DNA from: Arthrobacter mangrovi
GTDB taxonomy: Bacteria; Actinomycetota; Actinomycetes; Actinomycetales; Micrococcaceae
Assembly: GCF_026011795.1 (NCBI RefSeq)
Contig: NZ_BRVS01000005.1
Span: 357,512-421,511, forward strand
DNA: 64,000 bases
Direction of reading: 5' to 3'
Of the stretch, positions 7,599-14,903 are shown piece after piece; position 1 is the stretch's first letter, and each line of letters starts with the position of its first letter. Below the pieces are notes generated by a model that saw only the letters and a list, made by a program, of their open reading frames with translations, did no database searches and was not told the origin of the DNA. The translations under genes were made by a program, and so were the position numbers.

Positions 7599-8888
7599 TC
7601 AGCGTTCCACGGCGTTAAGACCGCACCATTCGGCGATGAAGAGGGCAATCGACTTAGTGATGCGGCGGACGGACTCGATGTCGACGCGCTCGTCGTAGCC
7701 ATGGATCGCCTCGGAGACCGGCCCGTAGACCAGCGTCGGGGTGTCCGCGTAGAGCGTGAAGACGCGGCCGTCGAGGTAGCCGGGGGTGACGAAGGACTGA
7801 AGTTCCTTCCCGAAGACATCGCGGTGCGCGTCTTTGAGGACGTTCTCGGCGTCGCTGCCTTCCTCAAGCACGTAGCCCTCGGCGAAGAATCCCGTGCGCA
7901 CGGCTTTGGCGCGGATTCCGTTGCCCTGCTCGTCCGCCGTGATGCCCTCGAGTAGCTCGGTGATCTGCTTCCACACGCTTTCGGCCGACAGGCCCGGGTA
8001 GAGCGCCACCCGCAGGTCGACGTGGCACCAAGCCGGGACACTGGAGGGCCAGTCCCCGCCCCGGATGCCGCCCATGTTCAGGTTGATCGGGTGGGCGAGG
8101 TCTTCGAAATACCGGTGCGCGGCGCGTTCGTCGTTCCACTCTGCTTCCAGGGAGCGGAGCTTGCCCACGACGTAGTAGGCGGCGTCGATGGCGTTGAATC
8201 CCGCGAGCATCTCCCGGGGATGGGTCGGCTGTCCCGCGACCTCGAGGCGGAACCAGATGACGCCGACGTTCGCCCGTACCAGCATGTCTTCCTCAGGCTC
8301 GGGGATGACCACGGCGTCGGCCCGGTACCCCCGGAGATGGGCGGCCAGCGAGCCGTTGCCGGTACACTCCTCCTCCACTACGGACTGCAGGTGGATCCTG
8401 CCGGCGGGTTCGAAGCCCGCGGCGCGGACCGCGTCGAAAGCGAAGAGGTTGGCGGCGAGTCCGGCCTTCATGTCGCCGCTGCCCCGGCCGTACAGCCAGC
8501 CCTCCTTCACATAGGAATCCCACGGTGAAGCAGACCACTGCTCCGCGGGGCCCTCGGGAACCACGTCGACGTGGCCGTTGAGGATCAGCGAGCGTCCGCG
8601 CTCCACGTCGGGCGTCCAGGTGCCGACAACATTGACCACCTCGTCATAGGAGACGGCGATGGCCCCGGCCCCGGGGTGGGCGGAGAGCTCCTCGGGATCC
8701 AGTTCCCAGCGGTCCATTTGCAGGCCCCGTTGTTCCATGGCCTCGAACAGCAATTGCTGCGCGCTGCCTTCCCGGGTGCGCAGGGAAGGATGGCGGACGA
8801 GCTCCTGGGTGAAGGCGATCTGGGCGTCGAAGGCCTCGTCCACAGCGGTCAAGATGCGGTCGCGAACGTGCGGATCGAGGGACATCAT
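7599..8888 (-). CDS. M20-family metallopeptidase / N-acyl amino acid deacylase (ArgE/DapE family)
   Basis: Zinc-dependent deacylase or desuccinylase of 429 residues. Metal ligands are seen in LNGHVDVVP (His106), GRGSGDMKAG (Asp139) and VVEEECTGNG (Glu172-174). The dimerisation domain lies between about residues 190 and 310. An in-frame extension to 9044 is open but has no typical sequence. The start was set at the ATG-ATG pair (8888/8885) behind CTGGAG. It lies beside the GntR-controlled catabolic operon and downstream of the VOC gene on the same strand, so it may remove an acyl group from the pathway substrate or a product. Substrate not predictable. Confidence 0.85.
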   Translation of the reverse strand: MMSLDPHVRDRILTAVDEAFDAQIAFTQELVRHPSLRTREGSAQQLLFEAMEQRGLQMDRWELDPEELSAHPGAGAIAVSYDEVVNVVGTWTPDVERGRSLILNGHVDVVPEGPAEQWSASPWDSYVKEGWLYGRGSGDMKAGLAANLFAFDAVRAAGFEPAGRIHLQSVVEEECTGNGSLAAHLRGYRADAVVIPEPEEDMLVRANVGVIWFRLEVAGQPTHPREMLAGFNAIDAAYYVVGKLRSLEAEWNDERAAHRYFEDLAHPINLNMGGIRGGDWPSSVPAWCHVDLRVALYPGLSAESVWKQITELLEGITADEQGNGIRAKAVRTGFFAEGYVLEEGSDAENVLKDAHRDVFGKELQSFVTPGYLDGRVFTLYADTPTLVYGPVSEAIHGYDERVDIESVRRITKSIALFIAEWCGLNAVER

Positions 8889-9077
8889 GTTCTCCAGTCG
8901 GTTCCGGCGGACGGAGTAATCGAAGCTCCGGGACAAGGTCGGCGATGCCGCAAAAACCGGCACCGCTTCGAGTCTCTCTGCGTTTACCGGCCCAAGGAAG
9001 AGCAGTTTCGCACCGACAACGCCGCCGGGCGTGTGCCTTTGCACAATGCTTCGAGCCGTTTCCTTCTGCCTCGAATC

Positions 9078-9515
9078 TCAGTTTTTCTTGAGCTCCTCGG
9101 CGAGCATCACGATGATGCCGCTGGGCCCGCGGACGTAGGTGAGCTTGTAGATGTCCTCGTAGGTCGCCACGCCGCGAAGCGGACGGCAGCCGTGCCGGGC
9201 GGCGATCTCCAGGGCTTGGTCGATGTCGTCGACCGAGAACGCGACGCGGTGCATGCCGATCTCGTTGGGACGGGTGGGCTCCGTCTCGATCGCTTCGGGG
9301 TGGATGTACTCGAAGAGTTCAAGGCGGCCGTGGCCGTCCGGCGTCTGGAGCGTCGCAATCTTCGCATGGTTCCCGTCGAGGCCGACGGCGGTGTCGGTCC
9401 ACTCCCCGCTGACCGTGTCGCGGCCGACAACCGTGAGGCCGAGGTCCGTGAAAAAGGAAATCGTTGCTTCGAGGTCGCGGACGGCGATGCCGACGTTCTC
9501 AAGTTTGATGGCCAT
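9078..9515 (-). CDS. VOC (glyoxalase/bleomycin resistance/dioxygenase) superfamily protein
   Basis: A 145-residue protein with two beta-alpha-beta-beta-beta modules. The first begins KLENVGIAVRDLEATISFF and contains RLELFEY. The second begins MHRVAFSVDDIDQAL and ends GIIVMLAEEL. Putative metal ligands are Glu in RLELFEY, His in MHRVAFSV and Glu near the C-terminus. The usual first histidine (DHVGI) is replaced by Asn in ENVGI, so the site may hold only three protein ligands. It sits 189 bp upstream of the M20 gene on the same strand, possibly co-transcribed. Epimerase, lyase and dioxygenase roles are all open. Confidence 0.8.
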   Translation of the reverse strand: MAIKLENVGIAVRDLEATISFFTDLGLTVVGRDTVSGEWTDTAVGLDGNHAKIATLQTPDGHGRLELFEYIHPEAIETEPTRPNEIGMHRVAFSVDDIDQALEIAARHGCRPLRGVATYEDIYKLTYVRGPSGIIVMLAEELKKN

Positions 9516-9646
9516 GCGTTGCAGGCTACCGAGCCGGGCCGTATTGCTCCAGAGCCAGGGCGCCCAAACCGTAAACTGTCGCGACCCCCCGACTCAGCCA
9601 ATCGAAAACCCGGCCCTTGATTGGCCGGTCCCCGCATTTTGGGCCG

Positions 9647-10459
9647 TCAGCGGTGGACTGCCCGGTCGATCGCGCGGGCGAGATCCCGGTACAACGCGCC
9701 TGAAGGACGCGCGTTCAGCTGGGCACGGTCTTCTGCCACGGCGAGATGGTAATGCCCGGACTCGCCGGCATTGATGAACGTTTCCGGGTGGCCACTCTCG
9801 GGCTCCACCAGCAGCTGCCAGATGAACCAGGGCTGTCGCCACATGTTCACCAGCACCGGGTCGGCGCCCTCAGGCACCGGGACCGTCTCGCCACCGAATC
9901 GGCGGTTGACCGTCTGGAGGTCGATGGACAGCGGTTCGGACGCGAGGCTCCAGGCAGGGGCGATCCCTACCCAGGCCGCGATGGCCGGATAGAGGTGGCC
10001 CAGGGCCAGGAAGTCCAACTGGTGTCCGGCCTGCGAATTGCCGGCAAGGAATCGGTCGTAGGACGGGCCCGCCAGGACCAGGCAACCCTCCGGGCCGAGC
10101 CACGCTTGGAAGACCGAGGCCCGGCCGCCGAACTGCGCTGCGATGCGCAGCGAGGCGACGGAATCCCGCCAAGGGCTGGTGACCAACCGGCCCTGTCCGG
10201 TCAGCTTGCCCTTGTCCGTCAGCAGACCTGCCGACACCAGCTGGTCCAGTTCGGCCGCTTTGCCGGCGATGCCGAAGCGCCCAAGCCTGCCGGACTCCGC
10301 GGCGGTCTGCAGCAACTGGAGACTGCCAGCGGTGAGCCAGGGCCCCTGGGAGACGTACGGCTGCCGGGCAGCGATGCCGGAGAGCTGCTCAAGCTGTTCG
10401 CCGGTGTGCACGGATGCGAAAGCCTCGGTCCGCGGCTCCTTGTGGGGAAACGCAGCCAT
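9647..10459 (-). CDS. Unrecognised protein, copy A of a duplicated secretion-locus module (EspG-like size and context)
   Basis: Not recognised by sequence. The 270-residue soluble protein is a diverged paralogue of the product at 12920-13765. Shared signatures are SQGPWLTAGSLQLL versus STGPWLSAEAASVL, AAWVGIAPAWS versus AAWAGLGPAWT, PEGADPVLVNMWRQPWFIW versus PEGADPQLRRMWGEPWFVW, and FINAGESGHYHL versus FVNAGPAGHYLF. There are no signal peptide and no membrane segment. It is the last gene of a five-gene operon whose members overlap by 1-22 nt, and its ATG shares one base with the upstream stop. Length and context recall EspG-type chaperones of type VII secretion, but that is inference only. 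Confidence 0.75.
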   Translation of the reverse strand: MAAFPHKEPRTEAFASVHTGEQLEQLSGIAARQPYVSQGPWLTAGSLQLLQTAAESGRLGRFGIAGKAAELDQLVSAGLLTDKGKLTGQGRLVTSPWRDSVASLRIAAQFGGRASVFQAWLGPEGCLVLAGPSYDRFLAGNSQAGHQLDFLALGHLYPAIAAWVGIAPAWSLASEPLSIDLQTVNRRFGGETVPVPEGADPVLVNMWRQPWFIWQLLVEPESGHPETFINAGESGHYHLAVAEDRAQLNARPSGALYRDLARAIDRAVHR

Positions 10460-10923
10460 CAGCCGGCCCTCCGGAACTCGATCTTGGCGGCCAGGTAGCC
10501 GAACAGCTCGTCAAACGCCGTCAACTGGGTGGCCGCGCAGGTTGCCGTCACGTCCACGGCGCGGCCGTTCACGGCGAAGGTCCAGCGCTGGACATGCAGG
10601 ACCTGGTTCCCCAGCTGGTGGGTGTACTCGATCTGCCGTCCGTTGCCGGCAGGGTGCGGCCAGATGTTGCAGGCGATCAGGTGTGCCCGGTCCAGCTCGG
10701 CGATGGCGGCGGCCATCGCGAAAGTGGACAGTTTGGCGATGGATCCATCGTACGGCTGGCTGGTCACCACGACGTTGGGCCGGAATGCGCCGTTCCCGGC
10801 CGGCGGGGCGAGCAGCACCAGATCGGTCCCTTCGGTGCGTTGCCGGGACCAGCCGGCCGGACAGGGGATCCGAATGTCGTTCGTGGTTTCGACCGGACAG
10901 TCCTCCGGGCCGGACGCTGTCAT
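10459..10923 (-). CDS. DcrB/LpqN-like single-domain protein, copy A of the duplicated module
   Basis: A 154-residue protein with the pattern of the Mog1/PsbP/DcrB fold: an opening IRIPCPAGWSRQ, then central strands FRPNVVVTSQPYDG, then LHVQRWTFAVNGRAVDVTATC. It is a diverged paralogue of the product at 13762-14223, which also has GW near the start, FRPSLVIVSYFSD in the middle and VLVRRWILKLEQRCLDVVAS. In both modules this gene directly precedes the 270-281 residue gene, with overlapping stop and start. There is no lipobox or signal peptide, so it is cytoplasmic. The fold assignment is by eye. Confidence 0.72.
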   Translation of the reverse strand: MTASGPEDCPVETTNDIRIPCPAGWSRQRTEGTDLVLLAPPAGNGAFRPNVVVTSQPYDGSIAKLSTFAMAAAIAELDRAHLIACNIWPHPAGNGRQIEYTHQLGNQVLHVQRWTFAVNGRAVDVTATCAATQLTAFDELFGYLAAKIEFRRAG

Positions 10924-11288
10924 CGGCGTCCCTTCTGCTGCAGGCGCAGCGGTTCCTCGTGTTCGGCGGTGCGGACCCAGGCCGGGCGCATGAAGCGCGG
11001 GAGCCAGACGATACTCAGCAGCGAAACCAGGATGCCGGCCAGGGCCGGAAGAAGTACCGCCGCCGTGACAGCATCGGGCGCTCCGGTCTCCGCCGCCCAG
11101 GCCGCCAGCGGGGCGAGCATGAATCCGATGCCGCCGTAGAGCAATCCGAGGCCCGGGTAGCTGCGGATCCCCGGGACCAGCCCCCCGTAGGCCAGCCAGC
11201 GCCGCCAGCGCCCGGAGTAGGCCCGCCACCCGGCAACCGCCATCGCCGCCCCGGCCGCGACGGCCGCTAGTCCCACAGAGAGTTCCAC
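10920..11288 (-). CDS. Small integral membrane protein in the secretion-like operon
   Basis: Unrecognised 122-residue protein with about four hydrophobic segments (LSVGLAAVAAGAAMAVAG, LGLLYGGIGFMLAPLAAWAA, AVTAAVLLPALAGILVSLLS) and a basic C-terminal tail ending RLQQKGRR. The GTG start at 11288 overlaps the 3' end of the upstream 398-residue gene by 22 nt. A second GTG at 11276 is possible. The stop overlaps the next gene as ATGA. The tight overlaps on both sides support a real operon member, perhaps a membrane anchor or immunity-like partner of the glycine-zipper protein; that role is inference. Confidence 0.65.
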   Translation of the reverse strand: MELSVGLAAVAAGAAMAVAGWRAYSGRWRRWLAYGGLVPGIRSYPGLGLLYGGIGFMLAPLAAWAAETGAPDAVTAAVLLPALAGILVSLLSIVWLPRFMRPAWVRTAEHEEPLRLQQKGRR

Positions 11289-12463
11289 GCGCTCTTCAAT
11301 CCCTCGCCTACTTTTTCGCCCAATCCGCTGCCGATCGCACCGCCGGCAATACCGCCCACGATACCGCCGACGACGGCACCGACCGCAGTTCCGGGGCCGG
11401 GGAAGATGGACCCGATGGCTCCCCCGAGGATTGCGCCGCCCTTGGCGCCGGCCCAGGCTCCCGCCGCACCGCCGGCCAGCGACGTCCCTCCGACGATAAC
11501 CACGTTCTCGGCCGCGCTGGCCGCCCGCTGGCCGTCCGTCCAATCAGGATGGTTGGCCAGATCCTCGTTGTACTGTGTCGAGCCTTGTTCCCAGATGGTC
11601 ATGCCCGCATCCAGCACAAACAGGCCCCGGCCGGCGTTCTTGGCCCAGGCCGGCGGAGTAACCGCGTCCGGATCCAGTCGGAGTTCGGGACGCGGCCGCG
11701 CATACGCGTCCACGTCGATCGGCGGCCGGCTCACGTCTACGGTCGAACCGAGGGGCGCGAGGAGGCCCGAAGAGGTCCGGACCCACTTCTGCCCGCTGGC
11801 GTCGATGAAGTCGTATGCCATGTCGTCCACGTGCAGCGGCCCCTCCAGCCGCAGCGGCGGACCGGGCTGCAGGTCGAAAACGCGCGGCTCGGTAACAACC
11901 TCCAGCGGCTTTCGCACATGGACCGGTGACTGGTGCACGTGCTCCAGGATGGTTTCGGCGATGTCTTTGTTGGCACCCAGCGCGTCAACCCAGCCGGGCG
12001 TTTCGAGCTGGCCGGAGGCAGCGCCGATGGCGGCAATGCACCGGGCTTCGGCTTCCTCGTAGTCCTGCACGAGCCTGTCCACCCGGCCCTGCAGTTCGAT
12101 GCCGGCCCGTACCTGTTCCGGTGTCTGCTCCACGCCGGTCGGGAGGCAGGAGCCGGCCTCGGCCAGGAGGTTCGCGTAGCGGGTCTTGAAGCCTGCCGAT
12201 GCAGCCGCAAAGTCGGACAGCGCATCCCGCAGCAGGCCTGCCACCGTGCGGGCCTCGTCGCCGTAAGCCCGGACCTTGTCGAAGGCCCGGACGGCCTGAT
12301 CCGCTTCGGGCGCGCGGTAGACCGCGCCCAGGCCGGACCACACCGCATGGCAGTTGTCCGCGATGCTGTTGGCCGCTGCGCCCGCGGTGGCAATGGCCTC
12401 GGCCTGGGTATCCAGTGCGTCCGGGTCGGCGAAGTCCGGGAGGGCGGCAAACGAGACGTTCAC
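11267..12463 (-). CDS. Putative WXG/LXG-like secreted or membrane-inserting protein with C-terminal glycine zipper
   Basis: Unrecognised 398-residue protein. Residues about 1-160 are helical and alanine-rich, like WXG100/LXG substrates of type VII secretion, including HAVWSGLGAVYRAPE. The middle (about 170-300) has strand-rich text with VDDMAYDFIDASGQKWVRTS. Residues about 325-390 form a long glycine zipper (GGTSLAGGAAGAWAGAKGG, then AVVGGIVGGIAGGAIGSGLG). No known nuclease or peptidase motif is visible. The GTG start overlaps the upstream stop (GTGA), and the membrane-protein gene begins inside its 3' end. A membrane-active effector or tape-like component is inference from composition and context. 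Confidence 0.65.
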   Translation of the reverse strand: MNVSFAALPDFADPDALDTQAEAIATAGAAANSIADNCHAVWSGLGAVYRAPEADQAVRAFDKVRAYGDEARTVAGLLRDALSDFAAASAGFKTRYANLLAEAGSCLPTGVEQTPEQVRAGIELQGRVDRLVQDYEEAEARCIAAIGAASGQLETPGWVDALGANKDIAETILEHVHQSPVHVRKPLEVVTEPRVFDLQPGPPLRLEGPLHVDDMAYDFIDASGQKWVRTSSGLLAPLGSTVDVSRPPIDVDAYARPRPELRLDPDAVTPPAWAKNAGRGLFVLDAGMTIWEQGSTQYNEDLANHPDWTDGQRAASAAENVVIVGGTSLAGGAAGAWAGAKGGAILGGAIGSIFPGPGTAVGAVVGGIVGGIAGGAIGSGLGEKVGEGLKSAWNSLWD

Positions 12464-12789
12464 CCCTGCGGCACCTTGGACGCGCTCTCCTGCGCACGGG
12501 CAGCCATTTCCATGTCGCCGGCCTTGTACCAGTTGATGGCTTGGGCCGTGCCGTTGCATGCATTGGTGGCACGGACGGTCGCATTCGACAGCAGCAACCC
12601 GAGGTAGTCGGAGTGCGCCGCTTCAAGCGCCGCTTTGATCCCTGTGCTCCCGCAGGCTCCACCCGCGGCTTCGACTGCGGCCAGCATGTCTTTCTCCACG
12701 TCGTGGAATTCCAGCATCTCCTCCGCTGTCTGCGCGACGATTCCGCTGGACGCTGCGACGTCGATATCCCAGGCCGCCATTCCCACCAC
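12460..12789 (-). CDS. Small helical WXG100-like protein heading the secretion-like operon
   Basis: Unrecognised protein of about 106-109 residues, alanine-rich and predicted mostly helical, opening MAAWDIDVAASSGIV. It has the size and character of WXG100-type proteins that pair with larger LXG/WXG partners. GTG 12789 follows AAGGGA at 6 nt; ATG 12780 is the alternative start. Its TGA overlaps the GTG of the 398-residue gene, implying coupled synthesis of the two as partners. It is the first gene after the 22-bp element and -10 box at 12831-12875. No canonical central Trp-X-Gly is present, so the WXG100 label is tentative. Confidence 0.65.
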   Translation of the reverse strand: MVGMAAWDIDVAASSGIVAQTAEEMLEFHDVEKDMLAAVEAAGGACGSTGIKAALEAAHSDYLGLLLSNATVRATNACNGTAQAINWYKAGDMEMAARAQESASKVPQG

Positions 12790-12830
12790 TTTCTGTCCCT
12801 TGCGCGGATTTCTGCATCCCCGCCGGATCC

Positions 12831-12875
12831 ACTCTAGGACAAAGGTTTCAGTGGCCGCGATGGGGAGAACTCCCC
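12831..12875 (-). promoter_or_regulatory. Conserved palindrome plus -10 box, promoter of the five-gene secretion-like operon
   Basis: On the minus strand the palindrome GGGGAG-TT-CTCCCC followed by ATCGCGGC (12854-12875) is separated by 17 nt from TAGAGT (12831-12836). The same 22-bp block (21 of 22 identical) occurs at 14283-14304 with identical spacing to TAGGCT. There is no TTGACA-like -35, so a regulator bound at the palindrome probably activates transcription. Confidence 0.6.
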
Positions 12876-12919
12876 CTTCGGGGCCGCTGCCGCCTGCCCC
12901 TCGTTCCGGCCTCCAAAAG

Positions 12920-13765
12920 TCAGCCGCAGCCTTCCTGTAAGCGCGCATCTTCGACTGCGTCCCGCAGTGTGTGCCAGACGAGGGAGGAGGACTGCGGCGC
13001 GAGCTGCACGCCGCCGTCGTTGTTGAGCCCGAAGAGGTAATGGCCGGCCGGACCCGCGTTGACGAAACCTCGGCGGAAGCGGCCCGCGCCGACGGTGGCG
13101 ACCCAGACAAACCACGGTTCGCCCCACATCCGGCGCAGCTGCGGGTCCGCTCCCTCGGGCGGCGGCGTCCGCCGGTCCAGGATGCGCCGTTCAAAGTGTT
13201 TCCGCTGCACCCTGCTGGCCGGGGCGGCTTCCGTCCATGCCGGACCGAGGCCTGCCCAGGCAGCCATGGTCGACGCCGTGTCCTCGACCCCGGCGACATC
13301 CAGCTGGACCATGCTGCCGCCGGCGCCCGACTCGTACCCGAGCAGCAGCGCCCGCGCCGAGGTTCCCGCCACCACGGCGGTCCAGCGGCGCCCGACCCAC
13401 AGCTGCAGGCTCGTCCGCGTCCCTTGGTGCCAGCCGTCGATCCGGGCCGTTGTCTGCGCCGTCTGCACGGCGTACCGGAAGAACCGGGCGTCCGCGGTAT
13501 AGACGCCGCGGGAGTCGGTGAGGCCCCAGCTGCCGAACTCGCGGGCGAGATGCGGCCGGCGGAGCGCGGCGGCCTTCCCGAAGCGGTGCTGCGCCGAGTT
13601 GGCCAGGACAGAGGCGGCCTCGGCGGACAGCCAGGGGCCGGTCGAGAAGTAGCCCTGCGCCTCGGCCAGGCCGGCCAGTTCCTCGGGCATTCCCCCGGCC
13701 GGGTCCCCGCCGAACGGGACGGGTCCGCCTCCGGATCGGACTTCGGGCCGCAGCACGGTGCTCAT
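12920..13765 (-). CDS. Unrecognised protein, copy B of the duplicated secretion-locus module
   Basis: A 281-residue soluble protein paralogous to the product at 9647-10459, sharing GPWLSAEA, AAWAGLGPAWTEA, PPEGADPQLRRMWGEPWF and FVNAGPAGHYLFGLN. A stretch AARARALLLGYESGAGG-like region (SARALLLGYESGAGG) sits before the AAWAGLG motif. The start was set at the ATG that overlaps the upstream stop (ATGA), not at the longer in-frame extension. It is the last gene of the short operon driven from 14260-14304. A 130-bp gap with the second promoter follows. Function unknown; a chaperone role by analogy to EspG is inference. Confidence 0.75.
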   Translation of the reverse strand: MSTVLRPEVRSGGGPVPFGGDPAGGMPEELAGLAEAQGYFSTGPWLSAEAASVLANSAQHRFGKAAALRRPHLAREFGSWGLTDSRGVYTADARFFRYAVQTAQTTARIDGWHQGTRTSLQLWVGRRWTAVVAGTSARALLLGYESGAGGSMVQLDVAGVEDTASTMAAWAGLGPAWTEAAPASRVQRKHFERRILDRRTPPPEGADPQLRRMWGEPWFVWVATVGAGRFRRGFVNAGPAGHYLFGLNNDGGVQLAPQSSSLVWHTLRDAVEDARLQEGCG

Positions 13766-14223
13766 GCGGCCGCCTCGTCCCACTGGAGCGAGGCCATCAT
13801 CGCGTCGAAGGAGCCGCGCACCAGCGGCACCTGCCCCACCGTGCTGCTGGCGACGACGTCCAGGCAGCGTTGCTCCAGCTTCAGGATCCAGCGCCGGACC
13901 AGCACGGTGGTTTCGCCGATCCGGTAGGTGAACTCAAGCCGGCGGCCCGGGCGGCCGGCGTGTTCGAGCGGTTCGCTGGCGATCAGCAGCGGGTCCTCGT
14001 ACTGCCGTTGCGCTTCCTGCGCGGCCCGCAGCGCGATGCGCGGAAGCGGCTCGTCGGAAAAGTAGCTGACAATGACCAGGCTCGGCCGAAAGGTCCAGGC
14101 CGGAAGGCCTGCGAGGGCGGCCACCAGCTCGGTGTGCTCCACCGGCACCCGTTCCCAGCCCTCCGGCGTTGCCACAGCGACGGCGAGCGGCGGATGGATC
14201 GTCCTTTTCACCCATCCCGCCAA
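13762..14223 (-). CDS. DcrB/LpqN-like single-domain protein, copy B of the duplicated module
   Basis: A 153-residue protein paralogous to the product at 10459-10923 (154 residues). It has the GW motif (VATPEGWERVPVEHTEL), central strands FRPSLVIVSYFSDEPLP and the terminal VLVRRWILKLEQRCLDVVAS. TTG 14223 was chosen because AAGGAG lies 7 nt upstream; an upstream TTG (14241) would lack an RBS. It is the first gene after the promoter element at 14260-14304 and overlaps the next gene by 4 nt. In proteobacteria, DcrB-fold (DUF1795) proteins act as chaperones of membrane-inserting effectors, which makes a chaperone role here an attractive but untested idea. Confidence 0.72.
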   Translation of the reverse strand: MAGWVKRTIHPPLAVAVATPEGWERVPVEHTELVAALAGLPAWTFRPSLVIVSYFSDEPLPRIALRAAQEAQRQYEDPLLIASEPLEHAGRPGRRLEFTYRIGETTVLVRRWILKLEQRCLDVVASSTVGQVPLVRGSFDAMMASLQWDEAAA

Positions 14224-14259
14224 GCCCGCACTCCTTGTCAACGCCGTATCGCGCCTCCC

Positions 14260-14309
14260 AGCCTAGGCCCGGACCGGTCCGCGCCGCGATGGGGAGGACT
14301 CCCCATCGC
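14260..14309 (-). promoter_or_regulatory. Conserved palindrome plus -10 box, promoter of the two-gene secretion-like operon
   Basis: A perfect inverted repeat with 11-bp arms (14286-14296 and 14299-14309, GCGATGGGGAG / CTCCCCATCGC) and a 2-bp centre. The 22-bp core 14283-14304 matches the block at 12854-12875. TAGGCT (14260-14265) lies 17 nt downstream, exactly as in the other copy. It falls between the tsaE stop and the first gene of the module. Confidence 0.6.
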
Positions 14310-14333
14310 ACCTCGTGCCGGGGCAGCGGCAGG

Positions 14334-14903
14334 TCAGAACGGGCCGTGCGACGCCCAGCGCGGTCCGTACGCGGCGATGCTGATCAGCCGGTCCTCCGTT
14401 TCATCCGGCTCATCGAAGTCAAGGACGACGGCGGCGCTACCGCCGCCGTCGCCCGCGCCGGAAGGGCCTGCGGCCGGCCCGGTTCCGGTGGAGCGGTGCA
14501 GGCTGATGTCGAGCCAGCTGTCGGCCAGATGCTCCACGCGGCCGCGGCCCCACTCGACGACCGTGACGGAGCTGTCCAGGGTGTTCTCCAGGTCGATGTC
14601 GTCGATCTCCGCGTCCGACTGCAGCCGGTAGGCGTCCACATGCACCAAGTCGGGCCCTTCGCCCAGGGACGGATGCTCCCGCACCAGCACGAAAGTCGGC
14701 GAGATGATTCCCGGGCGCACGCCGAGGCCTTCGCCCAGGCCCTGCGTGAACGTCGTTTTGCCGGCGCCCAGCTCGCCGGTGAGGACCAGCAGGTCACCGG
14801 CCCGAAGCTGCGCACCTATCCGCTTGGCCAGCGCCTGCGTTTCGGCGGCACCGGCCACCGGATACTCGGCGCTCCAGGCGGGTCCGGCCGCCGGGGTGCT
14901 CAT
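14334..14903 (-). CDS. tsaE: tRNA t6A biosynthesis ATPase TsaE
   Basis: P-loop ATPase that drives the TsaB-TsaD complex in t6A37 synthesis. The Walker A motif is TGELGAGKTTFTQGLGEG (about 42-59), followed by SPTFVLVREHPS and LVHVDAYRL. The protein has 189 residues; the last 50 form a variable tail. Its ATG overlaps the stop of alr (ATGA). In most relatives tsaB follows directly; here it is separated by a 13 kb accessory block. Confidence 0.93.
   Translation of the reverse strand: MSTPAAGPAWSAEYPVAGAAETQALAKRIGAQLRAGDLLVLTGELGAGKTTFTQGLGEGLGVRPGIISPTFVLVREHPSLGEGPDLVHVDAYRLQSDAEIDDIDLENTLDSSVTVVEWGRGRVEHLADSWLDISLHRSTGTGPAAGPSGAGDGGGSAAVVLDFDEPDETEDRLISIAAYGPRWASHGPF

Noticed and set aside
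9598..9624. CCAATC/GATTGG inverted repeat after the copy-A gene
   Set aside because: Only 6-bp arms with a 15-bp spacer and no U tract; too weak to call a terminator.
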